Positions 28,026-39,296 of a stretch of 64,000 bases of DNA are shown here, piece after piece. This DNA comes from Vibrio ostreae (GTDB taxonomy: Bacteria; Pseudomonadota; Gammaproteobacteria; Enterobacterales; Vibrionaceae), in the NCBI RefSeq assembly GCF_019226825.1, contig NZ_CP076642.1, forward strand, positions 496,001 to 560,000. The letters run 5' to 3'. The position numbers were made by a program, and so were the translations under genes. Positions within the stretch are counted from its first letter, which is position 1, and each line of letters opens with the position of its first letter. The notes below the pieces were generated by a model that saw only the letters and a program-made list of their open reading frames with translations, made no database searches and had not been told where the DNA came from.

Positions 28026-28313
28026 ATGTCAGTGTCATCCGTACAACCCGGTTATTCGATTATTCAGCAATCTTCAAAGATGGCTGACGATGCTGCGCAT
28101 GACATTCAGCGTAACCAAGTTGTCAACCCTGCCAATACCAACAACGATGCTCTTGCCTTCAATAAAGTGGAATTGGATAAACCTCAGCCGGCTCCTGACA
28201 ACGTCGATGCATTGGTGCGGCTCAATCAGGCTCAACAATACAACCGAATTGGGACTCATGTTTTACAGCGCGATCAGGATATGATCGGCAGCCTGCTTGA
28301 TATCAGTGTTTAA
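28026..28313 (+). CDS. Small protein with flagellar-rod-like termini, 95 aa
   Basis: The N-terminal SIIQQSSKMADDAAHDIQRN and the C-terminal DALVRLNQAQQYNRIGTHVL...DQDMIGSLLDI look like the two helical ends of flagellar rod/hook proteins (FlgB/FlgC type) with the middle domain missing. This is pattern recognition, not a database hit. No signal peptide. AGAGGAAC precedes the ATG. No flagellar genes are nearby. Confidence 0.6.
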   Translation: MSVSSVQPGYSIIQQSSKMADDAAHDIQRNQVVNPANTNNDALAFNKVELDKPQPAPDNVDALVRLNQAQQYNRIGTHVLQRDQDMIGSLLDISV

Positions 28314-28428
28314 TTTAAGCATTGACTCTCCTCCGGTATTAATTTGTCACCGGCTGTGACAAAACATTGAGTTTGTTCCTGTCAGCGGTACAATGCAGTC
28401 CAATTTTGACTGATGCTCTCTAATCGCC

Positions 28429-29685
28429 ATGCCTAAATTAAACTCGCTTCGTCACGATGCCCCACTTGATCTTCACCCTGCGCTGACGAACGAACAGTTT
28501 AGTGCCGCCCTTGACCCCAAACTCACTCCCACCACGTCTTTACCTCTTAGCGCAGCGCTGAACCACAAGCAAGTGCAAAAGCGTTGGCAGCAAATAGATA
28601 TCCGTCACGCCAGAGATCACCTGCTTGATCCCCAAACGGCACAAAATATGGCGCGTTACGAGAAGAACATTGAACACTTTATCGGCACGGTAAAAGTGCC
28701 GGTCGGTATAGCCGGACCACTGCGGATCAACGGCTTACACGCCAATGGTGATTATGCGATTCCTCTTGCCACCACAGAAGCCGCTTTGGTTGCCTCCTAT
28801 CACCGTGGATGCCGCCTGATTACCGCAGCGGGCGGGGTGAGCGCTATGCTGCTCAATGAAGGAATAACCCGAACACCGGTTTTTTCCTTCTATAACCTGG
28901 CCGAAGCCGGACAATTTGTCGCCTGGATTACTACCCAATACGACCAATTTAAGTCGATTGCACAGTCCACCACTCAACATGGCCGCCTGCATGACATCAA
29001 CGTTTCGATTGAAGGCAATCACGTCTATTTGGTGTTTGAGTACACCACCGGCGATGCATCCGGCCAGAATATGGTCACGATTGCTACCAACGCGGTGTTT
29101 GAATTCATTCTGGCGCATGCTCCGGTCAGTCCGCAGCAGGCGTTTCTGGACGGCAATCTCTCCGGTGATAAGAAAGCAAACAGTCACGTTCTGCGCAGTG
29201 TGCGCGGTAAAAAAGTGACCGCTGAAGTCCATCTGCCAGCCACGTTGGTTAAAAAATATTTGCACACCACGCCAAAGAATATGGTGGAGTTTGGCCACAT
29301 GACGACGTTAGGCGCGACACTCAGCGGCGGAATCGGCGTTAATGCGCACTATGCCAATGCATTAGCTGCGCTCTATATTGCCTGTGGTCAGGATGCTGCC
29401 TGTGTTGCCGAATCAGCCGTCGGCATTACCAGAATGGAAGTGAATGCACAGGGTGGCTTATACGCTTGTGTCACCCTGCCGAATATTATGGTGGGTACGG
29501 TGGGTGGTGGCACCGGACTGCCGAGTCAGAAAGCCTGTCTGGATATTCTCGGCCTGGCCGGAAAGGGAAAAGCACGCGCACTGGCAGAGGTTGTGGCTGG
29601 TTTGTGCCTGGCAGGCGAACTGTCTATTGTCGGCGCATTCAGTGCCGGCCACTTCTCCCGTGCGCACCATAAACTGGCTCGTTGA
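28429..29685 (+). CDS. HMG-CoA reductase (class I type)
   Basis: Reduces HMG-CoA to mevalonate (the reverse is possible). 418 aa covering only the catalytic domain, without membrane anchor. Motifs: EKNIEHFIGTVKVPVGIAGP (substrate-binding, catalytic Glu region TTEAALVAS), GDASGQNM (NADP-binding, usually GDAMGMN in eukaryotes), the catalytic Lys in LSGDKKAN, and the catalytic His near the end in AGHFSRAHHKL. No other mevalonate-pathway gene is in the window, so this is a lone enzyme, probably acquired by lateral transfer (inference). Confidence 0.9.
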   Translation: MPKLNSLRHDAPLDLHPALTNEQFSAALDPKLTPTTSLPLSAALNHKQVQKRWQQIDIRHARDHLLDPQTAQNMARYEKNIEHFIGTVKVPVGIAGPLRINGLHANGDYAIPLATTEAALVASYHRGCRLITAAGGVSAMLLNEGITRTPVFSFYNLAEAGQFVAWITTQYDQFKSIAQSTTQHGRLHDINVSIEGNHVYLVFEYTTGDASGQNMVTIATNAVFEFILAHAPVSPQQAFLDGNLSGDKKANSHVLRSVRGKKVTAEVHLPATLVKKYLHTTPKNMVEFGHMTTLGATLSGGIGVNAHYANALAALYIACGQDAACVAESAVGITRMEVNAQGGLYACVTLPNIMVGTVGGGTGLPSQKACLDILGLAGKGKARALAEVVAGLCLAGELSIVGAFSAGHFSRAHHKLAR

Positions 29686-29839
29686 TTGTTTTTTCGACGA
29701 AAACGCGGCTTAGACAAGCGTTGTAACGAAACTCACTTTATCGAGATGCGTGCTCGCCATCTCTCTTACACCAAACCCCAGTAAAACAGGCCCTCACAAT
29801 GGAGGGCTACAAGAAACGCAGCACTGTATTGCAACAGAT

Positions 29840-30949
29840 TCACACCTGACTCAACACCATATCACGCTGGGACACACTGACACCTTTGATCTGCGCGTAA
29901 ACCGACATCCCAACCTCAAGCTGGAGATCTTCCAGCGCCCACTCGGTAATCACCGCCCATAAATAGCACTCTGGCGCCAGTTCAAGCTTGAGAGCGATAC
30001 TCTTTTTATCCTCACCCTGCTGATGGTATTCAATGTCAGCAATGGTAGCGGCGAGAATGTTGCGAATCGAAGTTTTACCCGGATCATTTAATGTCACCGA
30101 TACATCGTTGGCGCGAATCTGCAGCCTAATCGCAGCGCCCGGTTCACCGCTGACTTGCTGAACCCACAAACCAACCCCTTTGGCGAGCTCAATCTGAGTC
30201 AGGCCATAACGAGACTGGTGCCGGCTAATGGTCGCAGAAAACAAAGTACTCTGCTCGCTAAACGACTGCCAGGGTCGCATACTGCGCGATGACCAGACTT
30301 CTTCAATCGGCCCTGATGCAACAACCTTACCGCCATCCAGCACGACCAGATGCTGCGCCAGACGCAGAATTTCATTCATACTGTGGGTAACATACAAAAT
30401 AGGAATCTGCACCTGTTGTGACAACTGCTCAAGAAACGGCATCACTTCCCGTTTACGCGGTAAATCTAACGAGGCCAGTGGCTCATCCATCAACAACAAA
30501 TCCGGCTTGGACAACAGCGCGCGGCCAATCGCCACCCGCTGTTTTTCCCCTCCGGACAAGGCGTTCGGATAACGCGCCAGCAAAGGCTCCAATGCCAGCA
30601 ATGCCACGACAGAATCGAAATAACCGTCATCTTTAACCCGCACGCCATAATTCAGGTTACCGCGCACCGTATAGTGCGGAAACAGCCGGGCTTCCTGGAA
30701 CACATAGCCAATACGGCGGCGCTCGACTGGCAGACTGACCTTCGCCGCGCTGTTGAATAACACCCGTTCATTAACCGTAATCAAACCTGCATCCGGTCTG
30801 ATTAAGCCACTGATCACATTGATGAACGAGGTTTTCCCGGCACCAGAACGGCCAAACACAGCAGTAATGCCTTGACCAGGTAAAACCAGGTCGACATCGA
30901 GCATTGTGCTGCCCAACGACTTTTGGAACTGCACCTGTAACTGGCTCAT
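29840..30949 (-). CDS. modC: ModC, molybdate ABC transporter ATPase
   Basis: 369 aa. ABC domain with Walker [10 protein letters not shown], signature LSGGEKQR and Walker [15 protein letters not shown], followed by a C-terminal Mop/TOBE molybdate-binding domain (about residues 295-365, [12 protein letters not shown]). It overlaps modB by 4 nt at the ATG. Supplies molybdate for the cofactor of NapA. Confidence 0.95.
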   Translation of the reverse strand: MSQLQVQFQKSLGSTMLDVDLVLPGQGITAVFGRSGAGKTSFINVISGLIRPDAGLITVNERVLFNSAAKVSLPVERRRIGYVFQEARLFPHYTVRGNLNYGVRVKDDGYFDSVVALLALEPLLARYPNALSGGEKQRVAIGRALLSKPDLLLMDEPLASLDLPRKREVMPFLEQLSQQVQIPILYVTHSMNEILRLAQHLVVLDGGKVVASGPIEEVWSSRSMRPWQSFSEQSTLFSATISRHQSRYGLTQIELAKGVGLWVQQVSGEPGAAIRLQIRANDVSVTLNDPGKTSIRNILAATIADIEYHQQGEDKKSIALKLELAPECYLWAVITEWALEDLQLEVGMSVYAQIKGVSVSQRDMVLSQV

Positions 30950-31665
30950 TGACTGACCCCCAGTTTTCTCTTCATTCGCCGGCTAATCAATTCAGAGATA
31001 AACAGTGACAACAAGGCAATCACAATCGAGATAACACACAAGCGTGCCGCCTGCAGTTCTGCTCCCGGCGTTTCGAGGAAGTTGTACATAGCCAAAGGAA
31101 TCGTCTGGGTTTGCCCCGGAATATTGGACACAAAGCTAATTGTCGCGCCAAATTCACCCAGGCTGCGGGCAAATGACAACATCACCCCAGTGATAATACC
31201 GGGCAACGTCAGCGGCAACGTCACAGTGACAAACACCTTGAGTGGCGAGGCACCTAATGTGCGAGCGGCCTGCTCAAGTTTAGGATCAACACTTTCCAGG
31301 CTAAGGCGTATCGAACGCACCATGAGTGGCAAAGCAATCACCACACACGCCAGGACCGCACCGCGCCAACTGAAACTGAACGTGATACCAAACCAGTCAT
31401 GAAACCACTGCCCAATCAGTCCCTTTTTGCCCATTGAGATCAACAGCAGATAGCCGATCACCACCGGAGGCAGCACCAAAGGTAAATGAACCAGGCTGTC
31501 TAACGCACTCTTACCAACAAACTCTTTACGAGCCAGCAGCCAGCCGATGATCAGACCAACCGGGAGCAACCATAACACTGCATACCCGGCCACTTTCAGG
31601 CTGAGCAGCAGTGCAGTCCATTCGTATGGGGTCAAAAAGCTGTCGCTATTCAACAAATTTTTCAT
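30946..31665 (-). CDS. modB: ModB, molybdate ABC transporter permease
   Basis: Inner-membrane permease with about five membrane segments and the EAA loop [21 protein letters not shown] start at [11 protein letters not shown] (31665), giving 239 aa and a 20-nt overlap with modA; an ATG at 31689 is also in frame. The overlap indicates coupled translation. Confidence 0.93.
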   Translation of the reverse strand: MKNLLNSDSFLTPYEWTALLLSLKVAGYAVLWLLPVGLIIGWLLARKEFVGKSALDSLVHLPLVLPPVVIGYLLLISMGKKGLIGQWFHDWFGITFSFSWRGAVLACVVIALPLMVRSIRLSLESVDPKLEQAARTLGASPLKVFVTVTLPLTLPGIITGVMLSFARSLGEFGATISFVSNIPGQTQTIPLAMYNFLETPGAELQAARLCVISIVIALLSLFISELISRRMKRKLGVSQ

Positions 31666-32419
31666 TTCCCATGTCAGTGCGGAAACCATATTGCTGCATC
31701 ACGGCTTTCGCTTTGTCTGATTGTAAGAATTGAACGAAATTGGCGCTGGCCTGAGTATCAGAAATCTGCACCAGCGGGTAATGGATAGCGCTGTGCAACG
31801 TGGGTTTAAACGTTGACAGAATAGCGACTTTGTCAGTCAGAATCGCATCGGTTTTGTAAACCATCCCCAAAGGCGCTTCTCCGCGTTCTACCAGTGCCAG
31901 AGCTAAACGGACATTGGCAGTTTGCGCCAGCTTAGGTTCAACGGTTTTCCATACATCAAGATTGGTCAGCGCTTCTTTAGAGTAGATACCCACCGGCACA
32001 GCGTCGGTGTTACCTACCGCCATGCGGTCGTTTCTCAGCAAAGTTTGCCATTGCTGTTTGTCCGCCACATCAAAGGCCGCCTGGTCGGAGTCTACCGGCT
32101 TAATCAGCACCAGTTGGTTACCAGCCAGCAATTTGACATGGTCAGCCTGAACGATGTCGTTATCAACCAAGTGATGCACCCACTTTTCATTCGCCGACAA
32201 AAACACATCCGCAGGAGCACCATGCTCAATCTGACGAGCCAGAGAAGATGAGCCGCCAAAGACCGGCACCACATCGACATCATGATCGGACTCATACGCT
32301 TTGATTAAATCCTCGACCGCATTGGTCATCGATGACGCTGCGTAAATATTGACCGCATCTGTAGCCCACGCCGGTGTTGCCGCCAACATAGCGCTAATTA
32401 ATAAAGCCCTTTTTTTCAT
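31646..32419 (-). CDS. modA: ModA, periplasmic molybdate-binding protein
   Basis: 257 aa from MKKRALLISAMLAATPAWA, a typical signal peptide; mature part begins TDAVNIYAASSMTNAV with oxyanion-binding serines, followed by FGGSSSLARQIEHGAPADVF, a hallmark of the family. The frame runs upstream through cobQ to 32653 but that part is a shadow. Only one base lies between the cobQ stop and this ATG. Confidence 0.95.
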   Translation of the reverse strand: MKKRALLISAMLAATPAWATDAVNIYAASSMTNAVEDLIKAYESDHDVDVVPVFGGSSSLARQIEHGAPADVFLSANEKWVHHLVDNDIVQADHVKLLAGNQLVLIKPVDSDQAAFDVADKQQWQTLLRNDRMAVGNTDAVPVGIYSKEALTNLDVWKTVEPKLAQTANVRLALALVERGEAPLGMVYKTDAILTDKVAILSTFKPTLHSAIHYPLVQISDTQASANFVQFLQSDKAKAVMQQYGFRTDMGNEKFVE

Positions 32420-32420
32420 G

Positions 32421-33902
32421 TTAATTCTCGTCAAGTTGCGGCCACAAAAGTGCAAGATCCAGATGGGCCTCGATTGCATCGGCAATGCGATCGATCGCCT
32501 GCTCTTTGGCCTTGAGATGATCGTGTGTTTGAATACCCTGAGCTCCTGCCCATTGACAGATAAGCCGGGCGGCAGAGAATGTATCGAAAATACCGTGCAG
32601 ATAAGTACCAAGTATCTGATTACATTCACTAACAACACCATCTTCAGCCCCATTAGTCAACGTGATCAGCGGATTAATTTTCGTTTCGTTTGACACTGAG
32701 ACAGTACGACCGACATGAATTTCATAACCAGTTACTGCCACCGATTCACCATCTAAATCCAACTGACCAGAGACATTGTTGAGCTGCTTCTCTTGCGTCA
32801 GAGTGGTCTCTGTATCTAGTAGCCCTAATCCTACTGTACTGCCGGCTTCTCCCTCCACACCATCAGGATCATGTACCCAATGTCCGAGCATCTGATAGCC
32901 ACCACAAATACCCATCACTTTGCCTCCCAAACGCAAGTGGCGCAGGATATCTTTGTCCCAACCTTGTTCACGCAGATGTTTTAAATCGGCTCGGGTTGAT
33001 TTGCTGCCGGGCAGAATAATCAGATCTGCGCCGTCGAGACGTTCACCTTTACCGACATAGCGCAGATTAATATCCGGGTTTTGGCGTAAGGCATCGAAAT
33101 CGGTGTGATTGCTGATCCGGGTGAACACTGGCACCACAACATTCAGCTTAACGTTATCGCCCAATTCCTGTTTGGCTGCAATGGCATCCTCCGCTTCGAG
33201 ATCAAAACCATGCAAATACGGCAAGACACCAATCACCGGCTTACCGGTTTTCTCCTCCAGCCAGTCAAGACCAGACTGCAGCAAACTAATGTCGCCCCGA
33301 AAGCGGTTAATGACAAAGCCTTTGACGCGCTGCTGCTCCGATTCTGACAACAATGCCAGCGTGCCATACAGATGGGCGAACACACCGCCACGGTCAATAT
33401 CCGCGACGATAATCACCGGCACATCGGCAGCCTCAGCAAAGCCCATATTGGCAATATCATTAGCACGCAGGTTGATCTCCGCCGGGCTCCCGGCCCCTTC
33501 AATCATCACGCTGTCATACTCACTCTGCAGGAGGGAAAAGGAGTCGAGCACCGTGTGCATCGCTATTTTTTTGTAATCGTGATAACTGTTAGCTTCCATA
33601 TTCGACAGTGCGCGCCCCTGTAAAATCACCTGGGCGCCGGTATCCGAATTGGGTTTGAGCAGAACCGGATTCATATGCACGGTCGGCTCGATACCACACG
33701 CGATCGCCTGCACTGCCTGCGCGCGGCCAATTTCTCCGCCATCGGGTGTGACGGCACTGTTGAGTGCCATATTCTGGGGTTTAAATGGGGCCACCTTGAT
33801 GTTACGCCGTTTAAGCACTCGGCATAGGCCAGCCACCAAAACACTCTTACCTGCATCTGACGTTGTGCCCTGAACCATCAGCGCCTTTAATGTAGATTCC
33901 AT
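32421..33902 (-). CDS. cobQ: CobQ/CbiP, cobyric acid synthase
   Basis: ATP-dependent amidation of the corrin ring by glutamine in cobalamin synthesis. 493 aa: N-terminal P-loop-like domain ([14 protein letters not shown]), QNMALNS, the amidase domain with the nucleophilic Cys in [10 protein letters not shown] and the His in YLHGIFD. I start at [11 protein letters not shown] (33902). The unusual feature is its place at the head of modABC, one base from modA. No other cob genes of corrin synthesis are nearby; CobA at 47 kb serves siroheme. Confidence 0.93.
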   Translation of the reverse strand: MESTLKALMVQGTTSDAGKSVLVAGLCRVLKRRNIKVAPFKPQNMALNSAVTPDGGEIGRAQAVQAIACGIEPTVHMNPVLLKPNSDTGAQVILQGRALSNMEANSYHDYKKIAMHTVLDSFSLLQSEYDSVMIEGAGSPAEINLRANDIANMGFAEAADVPVIIVADIDRGGVFAHLYGTLALLSESEQQRVKGFVINRFRGDISLLQSGLDWLEEKTGKPVIGVLPYLHGFDLEAEDAIAAKQELGDNVKLNVVVPVFTRISNHTDFDALRQNPDINLRYVGKGERLDGADLIILPGSKSTRADLKHLREQGWDKDILRHLRLGGKVMGICGGYQMLGHWVHDPDGVEGEAGSTVGLGLLDTETTLTQEKQLNNVSGQLDLDGESVAVTGYEIHVGRTVSVSNETKINPLITLTNGAEDGVVSECNQILGTYLHGIFDTFSAARLICQWAGAQGIQTHDHLKAKEQAIDRIADAIEAHLDLALLWPQLDEN

Positions 33903-33919
33903 AATTCTGCTTATCGTGA

Positions 33920-34020
33920 AGTTTTCACCATTGTATACGTAACTGGTCCGTGAGTGCAGCCAAAGCACAAGCGGGGGGACGGCAGATATCTGAATCAACG
34001 CCGAATCTTTCCTCATTCCG
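33920..34020 (-). promoter_or_regulatory. Possible degenerate cobalamin riboswitch upstream of cobQ
   Basis: Reading the minus strand toward cobQ, there is GGAAAG, then GGCGTTGATTC, then CTGCCGTCCCCCCGC, then ACTCACGGACCAG, in the order of the conserved boxes of AdoCbl riboswitches (GGGAA, GGTGNAANTCC, CTGCCCCCGC and the B12 box). Several positions deviate, notably the B12 box. A covariance-model search is needed before accepting it. Confidence 0.25.
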
Positions 34021-34174
34021 GCCCAGCGCACTGCGCAAAAGTACGCTCAATATGGATAAAATTGTGCCTTTGGGTCCAGTTTGTACAATATTCATCCGCT
34101 ACGCTATTGATTTATCGCATGATTTGGCCTGTAATTTGCCTGCCTTTTTAAATTTCCATTTTAGGACTCAAGTC

Positions 34175-34699
34175 ATGATAAAAAGAACATGTCTGGCCGG
34201 TCTGGTGGCATTTGCCACTGCCCTGCCAACAACGGCGTTGGCGAACAACTTTAACTACAACTTTTTAGAACTGCGCACTGGCGTGAGTCCGGAATCATTT
34301 GGCGGAGAATTCAGCACATTTTTCACTGAAAACACGCATTTAGTCGCGCGAATTGATTCTCGCATGGAAGGAGACTGGGATGCTGCGGGCGGCATTGGTT
34401 TCAACGGCCCGATTAATGCGTTCGCCGACATCTATGGCCAGTTTCTCGCGCACCATCTCCGTGGTAATGGCGACGAGAACCACAATACTGACGTCGTCAT
34501 GGAGTTAAACGTAGGCTCACGCCTGTGGCTGACCAATCAGTTGGAAGTACACGGACGCATTGGCCGGACTGAAGAGCACTCTATTATCATCGCTGGTGTG
34601 CGTTTCCATTCCACGCAACAAATGTCGCTGAACGCTGAAGCGCGAAATGCAGGAGTGTGGGGCCCGCAATTCAGTATGGGTGTCCGTTTTCAGTTTTAA
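34175..34699 (+). CDS. Outer-membrane beta-barrel-like protein, 174 aa
   Basis: Signal peptide (LAGLVAFATALPTTALA) followed by alternating polar/hydrophobic strands: FNYNFLELRTGV, AAGGIGFNGPIN, TDVVMELNVGSRLWL, SIIIAGVRFHS, and a final strand ending FSMGVRFQF, the terminal Phe being typical of outer-membrane barrels. I start at MIKRTCLAG (34175), preceded by TAGGA; the open frame from 33950 is not used. Function unknown. Confidence 0.75.
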   Translation: MIKRTCLAGLVAFATALPTTALANNFNYNFLELRTGVSPESFGGEFSTFFTENTHLVARIDSRMEGDWDAAGGIGFNGPINAFADIYGQFLAHHLRGNGDENHNTDVVMELNVGSRLWLTNQLEVHGRIGRTEEHSIIIAGVRFHSTQQMSLNAEARNAGVWGPQFSMGVRFQF

Positions 34700-34712
34700 T
34701 TCATCGATCAGG

Positions 34713-34756
34713 TTGAACATATAGATCATGTTGAATACATTGAACATAGAGATCAT
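34713..34756. repeat. 27-bp-period direct repeat
   Basis: TTGAACATATAGATCAT (34713-34729) recurs as TTGAACATAGAGATCAT (34740-34756), 16 of 17 identical, between the barrel gene and the luxQ end. Confidence 0.7.
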
Positions 34757-34883
34757 ATCGCTGTCACTAAGCCCTGCTTTGCATTGTCGATACAGCTAAA
34801 AAATGGAATATAATCAAATGTACAATTTGAAGAAGCCATTGAACTTTCTGACCAGCTGAAAATGTCTCTGTTCGAAAAGTTGT

Positions 34884-37472
34884 TCAGGAATAATTCTTTT
34901 TAACCGGCGCGTTATACCCTGAACGATTGAGCTGGAAATTCACCAGTGCCTGATGCAGGGTATCTTCTTTGATCGGTTTTACAATTACGTACTCGGCGCC
35001 CGCCTGCATAAACGCTTCTTGTGTCTCCAGCATTCCATCCGCAGTACAGGCATAAACCGGGATCGGTAACCCCATTTCATGTTTGATGATCCGGGTAGCA
35101 TCGACCCCGTCCAGATAAGGCAGTTGGTTATCCATCAGAATCATATCGTAATGCTGCTGTTTGACCCTCTCTATCGCTTTGAGGCCATCGGTCACCCACT
35201 CCACATTCATGCCGTATTTATTACAAAAAGCCTTGGCAATGAAGGCGTTGGTATGGTTATCTTCCACCATCAATACCTGAACAGTATCGTCGAAAAGATC
35301 ATAGCGGGATTTACCAACCTGGGTGTCAGCTTCCCGCACTTCATTGGCAACAATCTCTACCGGTAATTCGATATCAAAACGGGTGCCGACGCCAAACTGA
35401 GAAGAAACCTCAATGCTGCCGCCCAGCATTTCAATCAGACTGTGAACAATAGTGAGCCCCAGGCCGCTACCGCCATATTCGCGGGTATTGGTCGACTCCG
35501 CCTGCACAAAAGGTTCGAAAATAGCAGCCAGATCCTGATCGCGTATCCCAATACCGGTATCGAGCACGACAATTTTCAGCTTGGTCGGTGACACATCCTG
35601 ATTCAGCTCAAGCTGAACGGAGATAGAACCATCATGGGTGAACTTCACCGCATTGTTGAGCAGGTTAAACAGCACCTGATTTAAGCGAACCTGATCGCCA
35701 TTGATGAAAATGTCTTCATCAATATTACTCTCAAGTTGCAGTTCCAGCTGTTTCTCTCTGCATAGCGGCCCGTAGATTCTTTCAATCGCTGAAACCACAT
35801 CAACCAGCCGGAAATCCACTTTTTGAATACGAAACTTGCCTTGTTCAATCTTGGAAAAGTCGAGGATGTCGTTCAGTACCGCCAGCAAATGTTCACCACT
35901 ACTGCACAGAACGTTGACCTGCTCCGCTTGTTCTTTTGATTTCACCGTGCGTTTCAGTAACTGAGATACACCGAGAATGCCGTTAAGCGGCGTGCGCAAT
36001 TCATGGCTCATCTTGGCCAGAAAATCGGCTCGTACTCGCGCGGTCTCTTCTGCTTCATTGCGGGCAATGCGGCTCTGTTTTTCTGCCTCAGCAATCGTAG
36101 TGACATCCTGGCCCTGAGTAATGATGGACTCGACCCGATTCTCCACAATAATCGGCGACAGGTTCCACAAGAAAACCCGACCGTCGACTTCGGTGTTCAC
36201 CTCATTGAGGATTTCACCTCGTGCGGCCAGCTTTATCTGTGGTACCAGTTGTGCCTTTAACACATTGAACAGAGACAACTGATTAGCATCCTTTGGCCTG
36301 AAGTGAGACTCAGCAGCCGGATTCATCCGGATCATCTCACCATCGCTGGTCCACAAAATGGTCGGAGATAAAGCGAAAGTAAACAGATCCTCAAATTGCT
36401 TTTCCTGCTGTGACAAACGCTGGAAAGTGTGTTCCAACGTGCGGCCAAAATGGTCAAATTCGTAAATTTTAGAACCGGGAAAGAATCCGTCCAAACCGCG
36501 CTCAGCAACGTTGTGGGTATAGGTCATCAAGCCTTCAATTTCAGATTCAATACGACGTTGCAACCACCAGCGAATTAGCATAGAGACCGCGATCATCGCC
36601 ACCAGAGCAAAAATCATCCAGAAATAGTAGTTGTCGCGTAAGCTCAGCGCATTTTGATTGCTCTGTACCGAATACACCTCAAGATAAGTAGGCACACCTT
36701 CGACATCTAGTACCGCTTTACTGACCATGTTTTTATCGTACAGCCCTTCACTCAGGCCATCTTCAATCACATCAAACGCCGAGTAGGACTCGTCCCCGTT
36801 GAGAGTTGACGCTAAAACTTCAGAGCCAACAGCCAGAATTAAATTCTGTGAATTGCTGCTATCACGAATGGTTTCAATCAGGGCAAAATTATTGTTAAGC
36901 ACTATGCTAACAAACAGAAAGCCTATCACTTCACCTGTCGTACTGTTGACGACGGGCGAGCGACGTACTAACAAATAAGTCATACCCAGTAAAGACGGGG
37001 TCTGCACCAAATGCCAATTGTTACTCACCGAGACCCGACGGATAATTTTATTCATTTCTCGGCTTTGAATGCCGTAAAACTGGGCGTTACCGTCTTCCCA
37101 GACCAACTCTTTCAAATCAGTGATAAAACGGATGTCCGGAGTATTACTCAACTCCAGTTGGTCCACGCTGAGAAAATACTGATCAAGTGCAGCGCCAGAA
37201 TCGCTGCTTAACGCATCAATAAAACTGCTGTTTTTAGCACTACTGTCCTGGTGAATCTGCAACGTAGCAAGACGGTAATTAAACAGATTCTGGATCAAGC
37301 TCGCGGTCTGGGTAGCACTGCGTGCCACTTCCTGTGAGATTAACCGGCTGCTGATTTGATAGCTTTGGAACAGCACAGCCAGCGTGAGGGCGCCCAGCAC
37401 CGCCACGATGGCACGACTGATAAAGGTCGCAATTCTTCTTTTCTGTTTTACTGTACTGGACCGGATGTTCAC
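34884..37472 (-). CDS. luxQ: LuxQ, autoinducer-2 hybrid sensor kinase/phosphatase
   Basis: 862 aa. N-terminal membrane segment (about residues 18-38), periplasmic LuxQ sensor domain that binds LuxP, second membrane segment (about 282-302), PAS domain (about 365-465), HisKA with the phosphoacceptor in KMSHELRTPLNGILG, HATPase (LDTGIGIRDQDL; GGSGLGLTIVHSL) and a receiver domain (about 730-850) with the acceptor Asp in DMILMDNQLPYLDG. At low cell density it sends phosphate via LuxU to LuxO. It follows luxP after 19 nt. Confidence 0.95.
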   Translation of the reverse strand: MNIRSSTVKQKRRIATFISRAIVAVLGALTLAVLFQSYQISSRLISQEVARSATQTASLIQNLFNYRLATLQIHQDSSAKNSSFIDALSSDSGAALDQYFLSVDQLELSNTPDIRFITDLKELVWEDGNAQFYGIQSREMNKIIRRVSVSNNWHLVQTPSLLGMTYLLVRRSPVVNSTTGEVIGFLFVSIVLNNNFALIETIRDSSNSQNLILAVGSEVLASTLNGDESYSAFDVIEDGLSEGLYDKNMVSKAVLDVEGVPTYLEVYSVQSNQNALSLRDNYYFWMIFALVAMIAVSMLIRWWLQRRIESEIEGLMTYTHNVAERGLDGFFPGSKIYEFDHFGRTLEHTFQRLSQQEKQFEDLFTFALSPTILWTSDGEMIRMNPAAESHFRPKDANQLSLFNVLKAQLVPQIKLAARGEILNEVNTEVDGRVFLWNLSPIIVENRVESIITQGQDVTTIAEAEKQSRIARNEAEETARVRADFLAKMSHELRTPLNGILGVSQLLKRTVKSKEQAEQVNVLCSSGEHLLAVLNDILDFSKIEQGKFRIQKVDFRLVDVVSAIERIYGPLCREKQLELQLESNIDEDIFINGDQVRLNQVLFNLLNNAVKFTHDGSISVQLELNQDVSPTKLKIVVLDTGIGIRDQDLAAIFEPFVQAESTNTREYGGSGLGLTIVHSLIEMLGGSIEVSSQFGVGTRFDIELPVEIVANEVREADTQVGKSRYDLFDDTVQVLMVEDNHTNAFIAKAFCNKYGMNVEWVTDGLKAIERVKQQHYDMILMDNQLPYLDGVDATRIIKHEMGLPIPVYACTADGMLETQEAFMQAGAEYVIVKPIKEDTLHQALVNFQLNRSGYNAPVKKNYS

Positions 37473-37491
37473 TCAGTGTTCCTTGGGCTAA

Positions 37492-38996
<1,505 letters not shown>

Positions 38997-39296
38997 TCAC
39001 AAAACCAGCGACAAACGGGAATCATCCATTATCAGGCGCTCTTTCTGTGCTTTGGTTAGCTGTTTTATTTTATATTCCAGACGCAGTGCTTCGCCCTTTA
39101 ATGGGCCAAGTTCATATTGCCAGGCCAGGGTTAATGGCCCTTTACCCCGTAACGCTTTCGCCCCCTGCCCTTTCTCATGCTGACTGAAGCGTCGCTCCAC
39201 ATCAGTGGTGATACCACAGTAAAGGGCGTTGGAGGAAGTCCGAATCAGATACACCCACCAATTCGGACTTGAATTTTCACTGCTCACGAGCGTCAT
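38997..39296 (-). CDS. GIY-YIG nuclease-domain protein (YhbQ-like)
   Basis: 99 aa made of one GIY-YIG domain: [20 protein letters not shown] (the two tyrosine motifs), Arg in [11 protein letters not shown], and the Glu in [17 protein letters not shown]. Stand-alone small GIY-YIG proteins of this kind may act on structured DNA; the role here is unknown. Its ATG overlaps the yceH stop by one base (TGATG), so translation is coupled. Confidence 0.88.
   Translation of the reverse strand: MTLVSSENSSPNWWVYLIRTSSNALYCGITTDVERRFSQHEKGQGAKALRGKGPLTLAWQYELGPLKGEALRLEYKIKQLTKAQKERLIMDDSRLSLVL

Noticed and set aside
28735..29298. A 187-codon minus-strand frame inside the HMG-CoA reductase gene
   Set aside because: Antisense shadow of a highly conserved enzyme; no start signals.
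33950..34174. 75-residue N-terminal extension of the outer-membrane-like protein
   Set aside because: A clear signal peptide begins at the ATG at 34175, so the upstream residues would hide it; the stretch instead overlaps the candidate cobQ leader.
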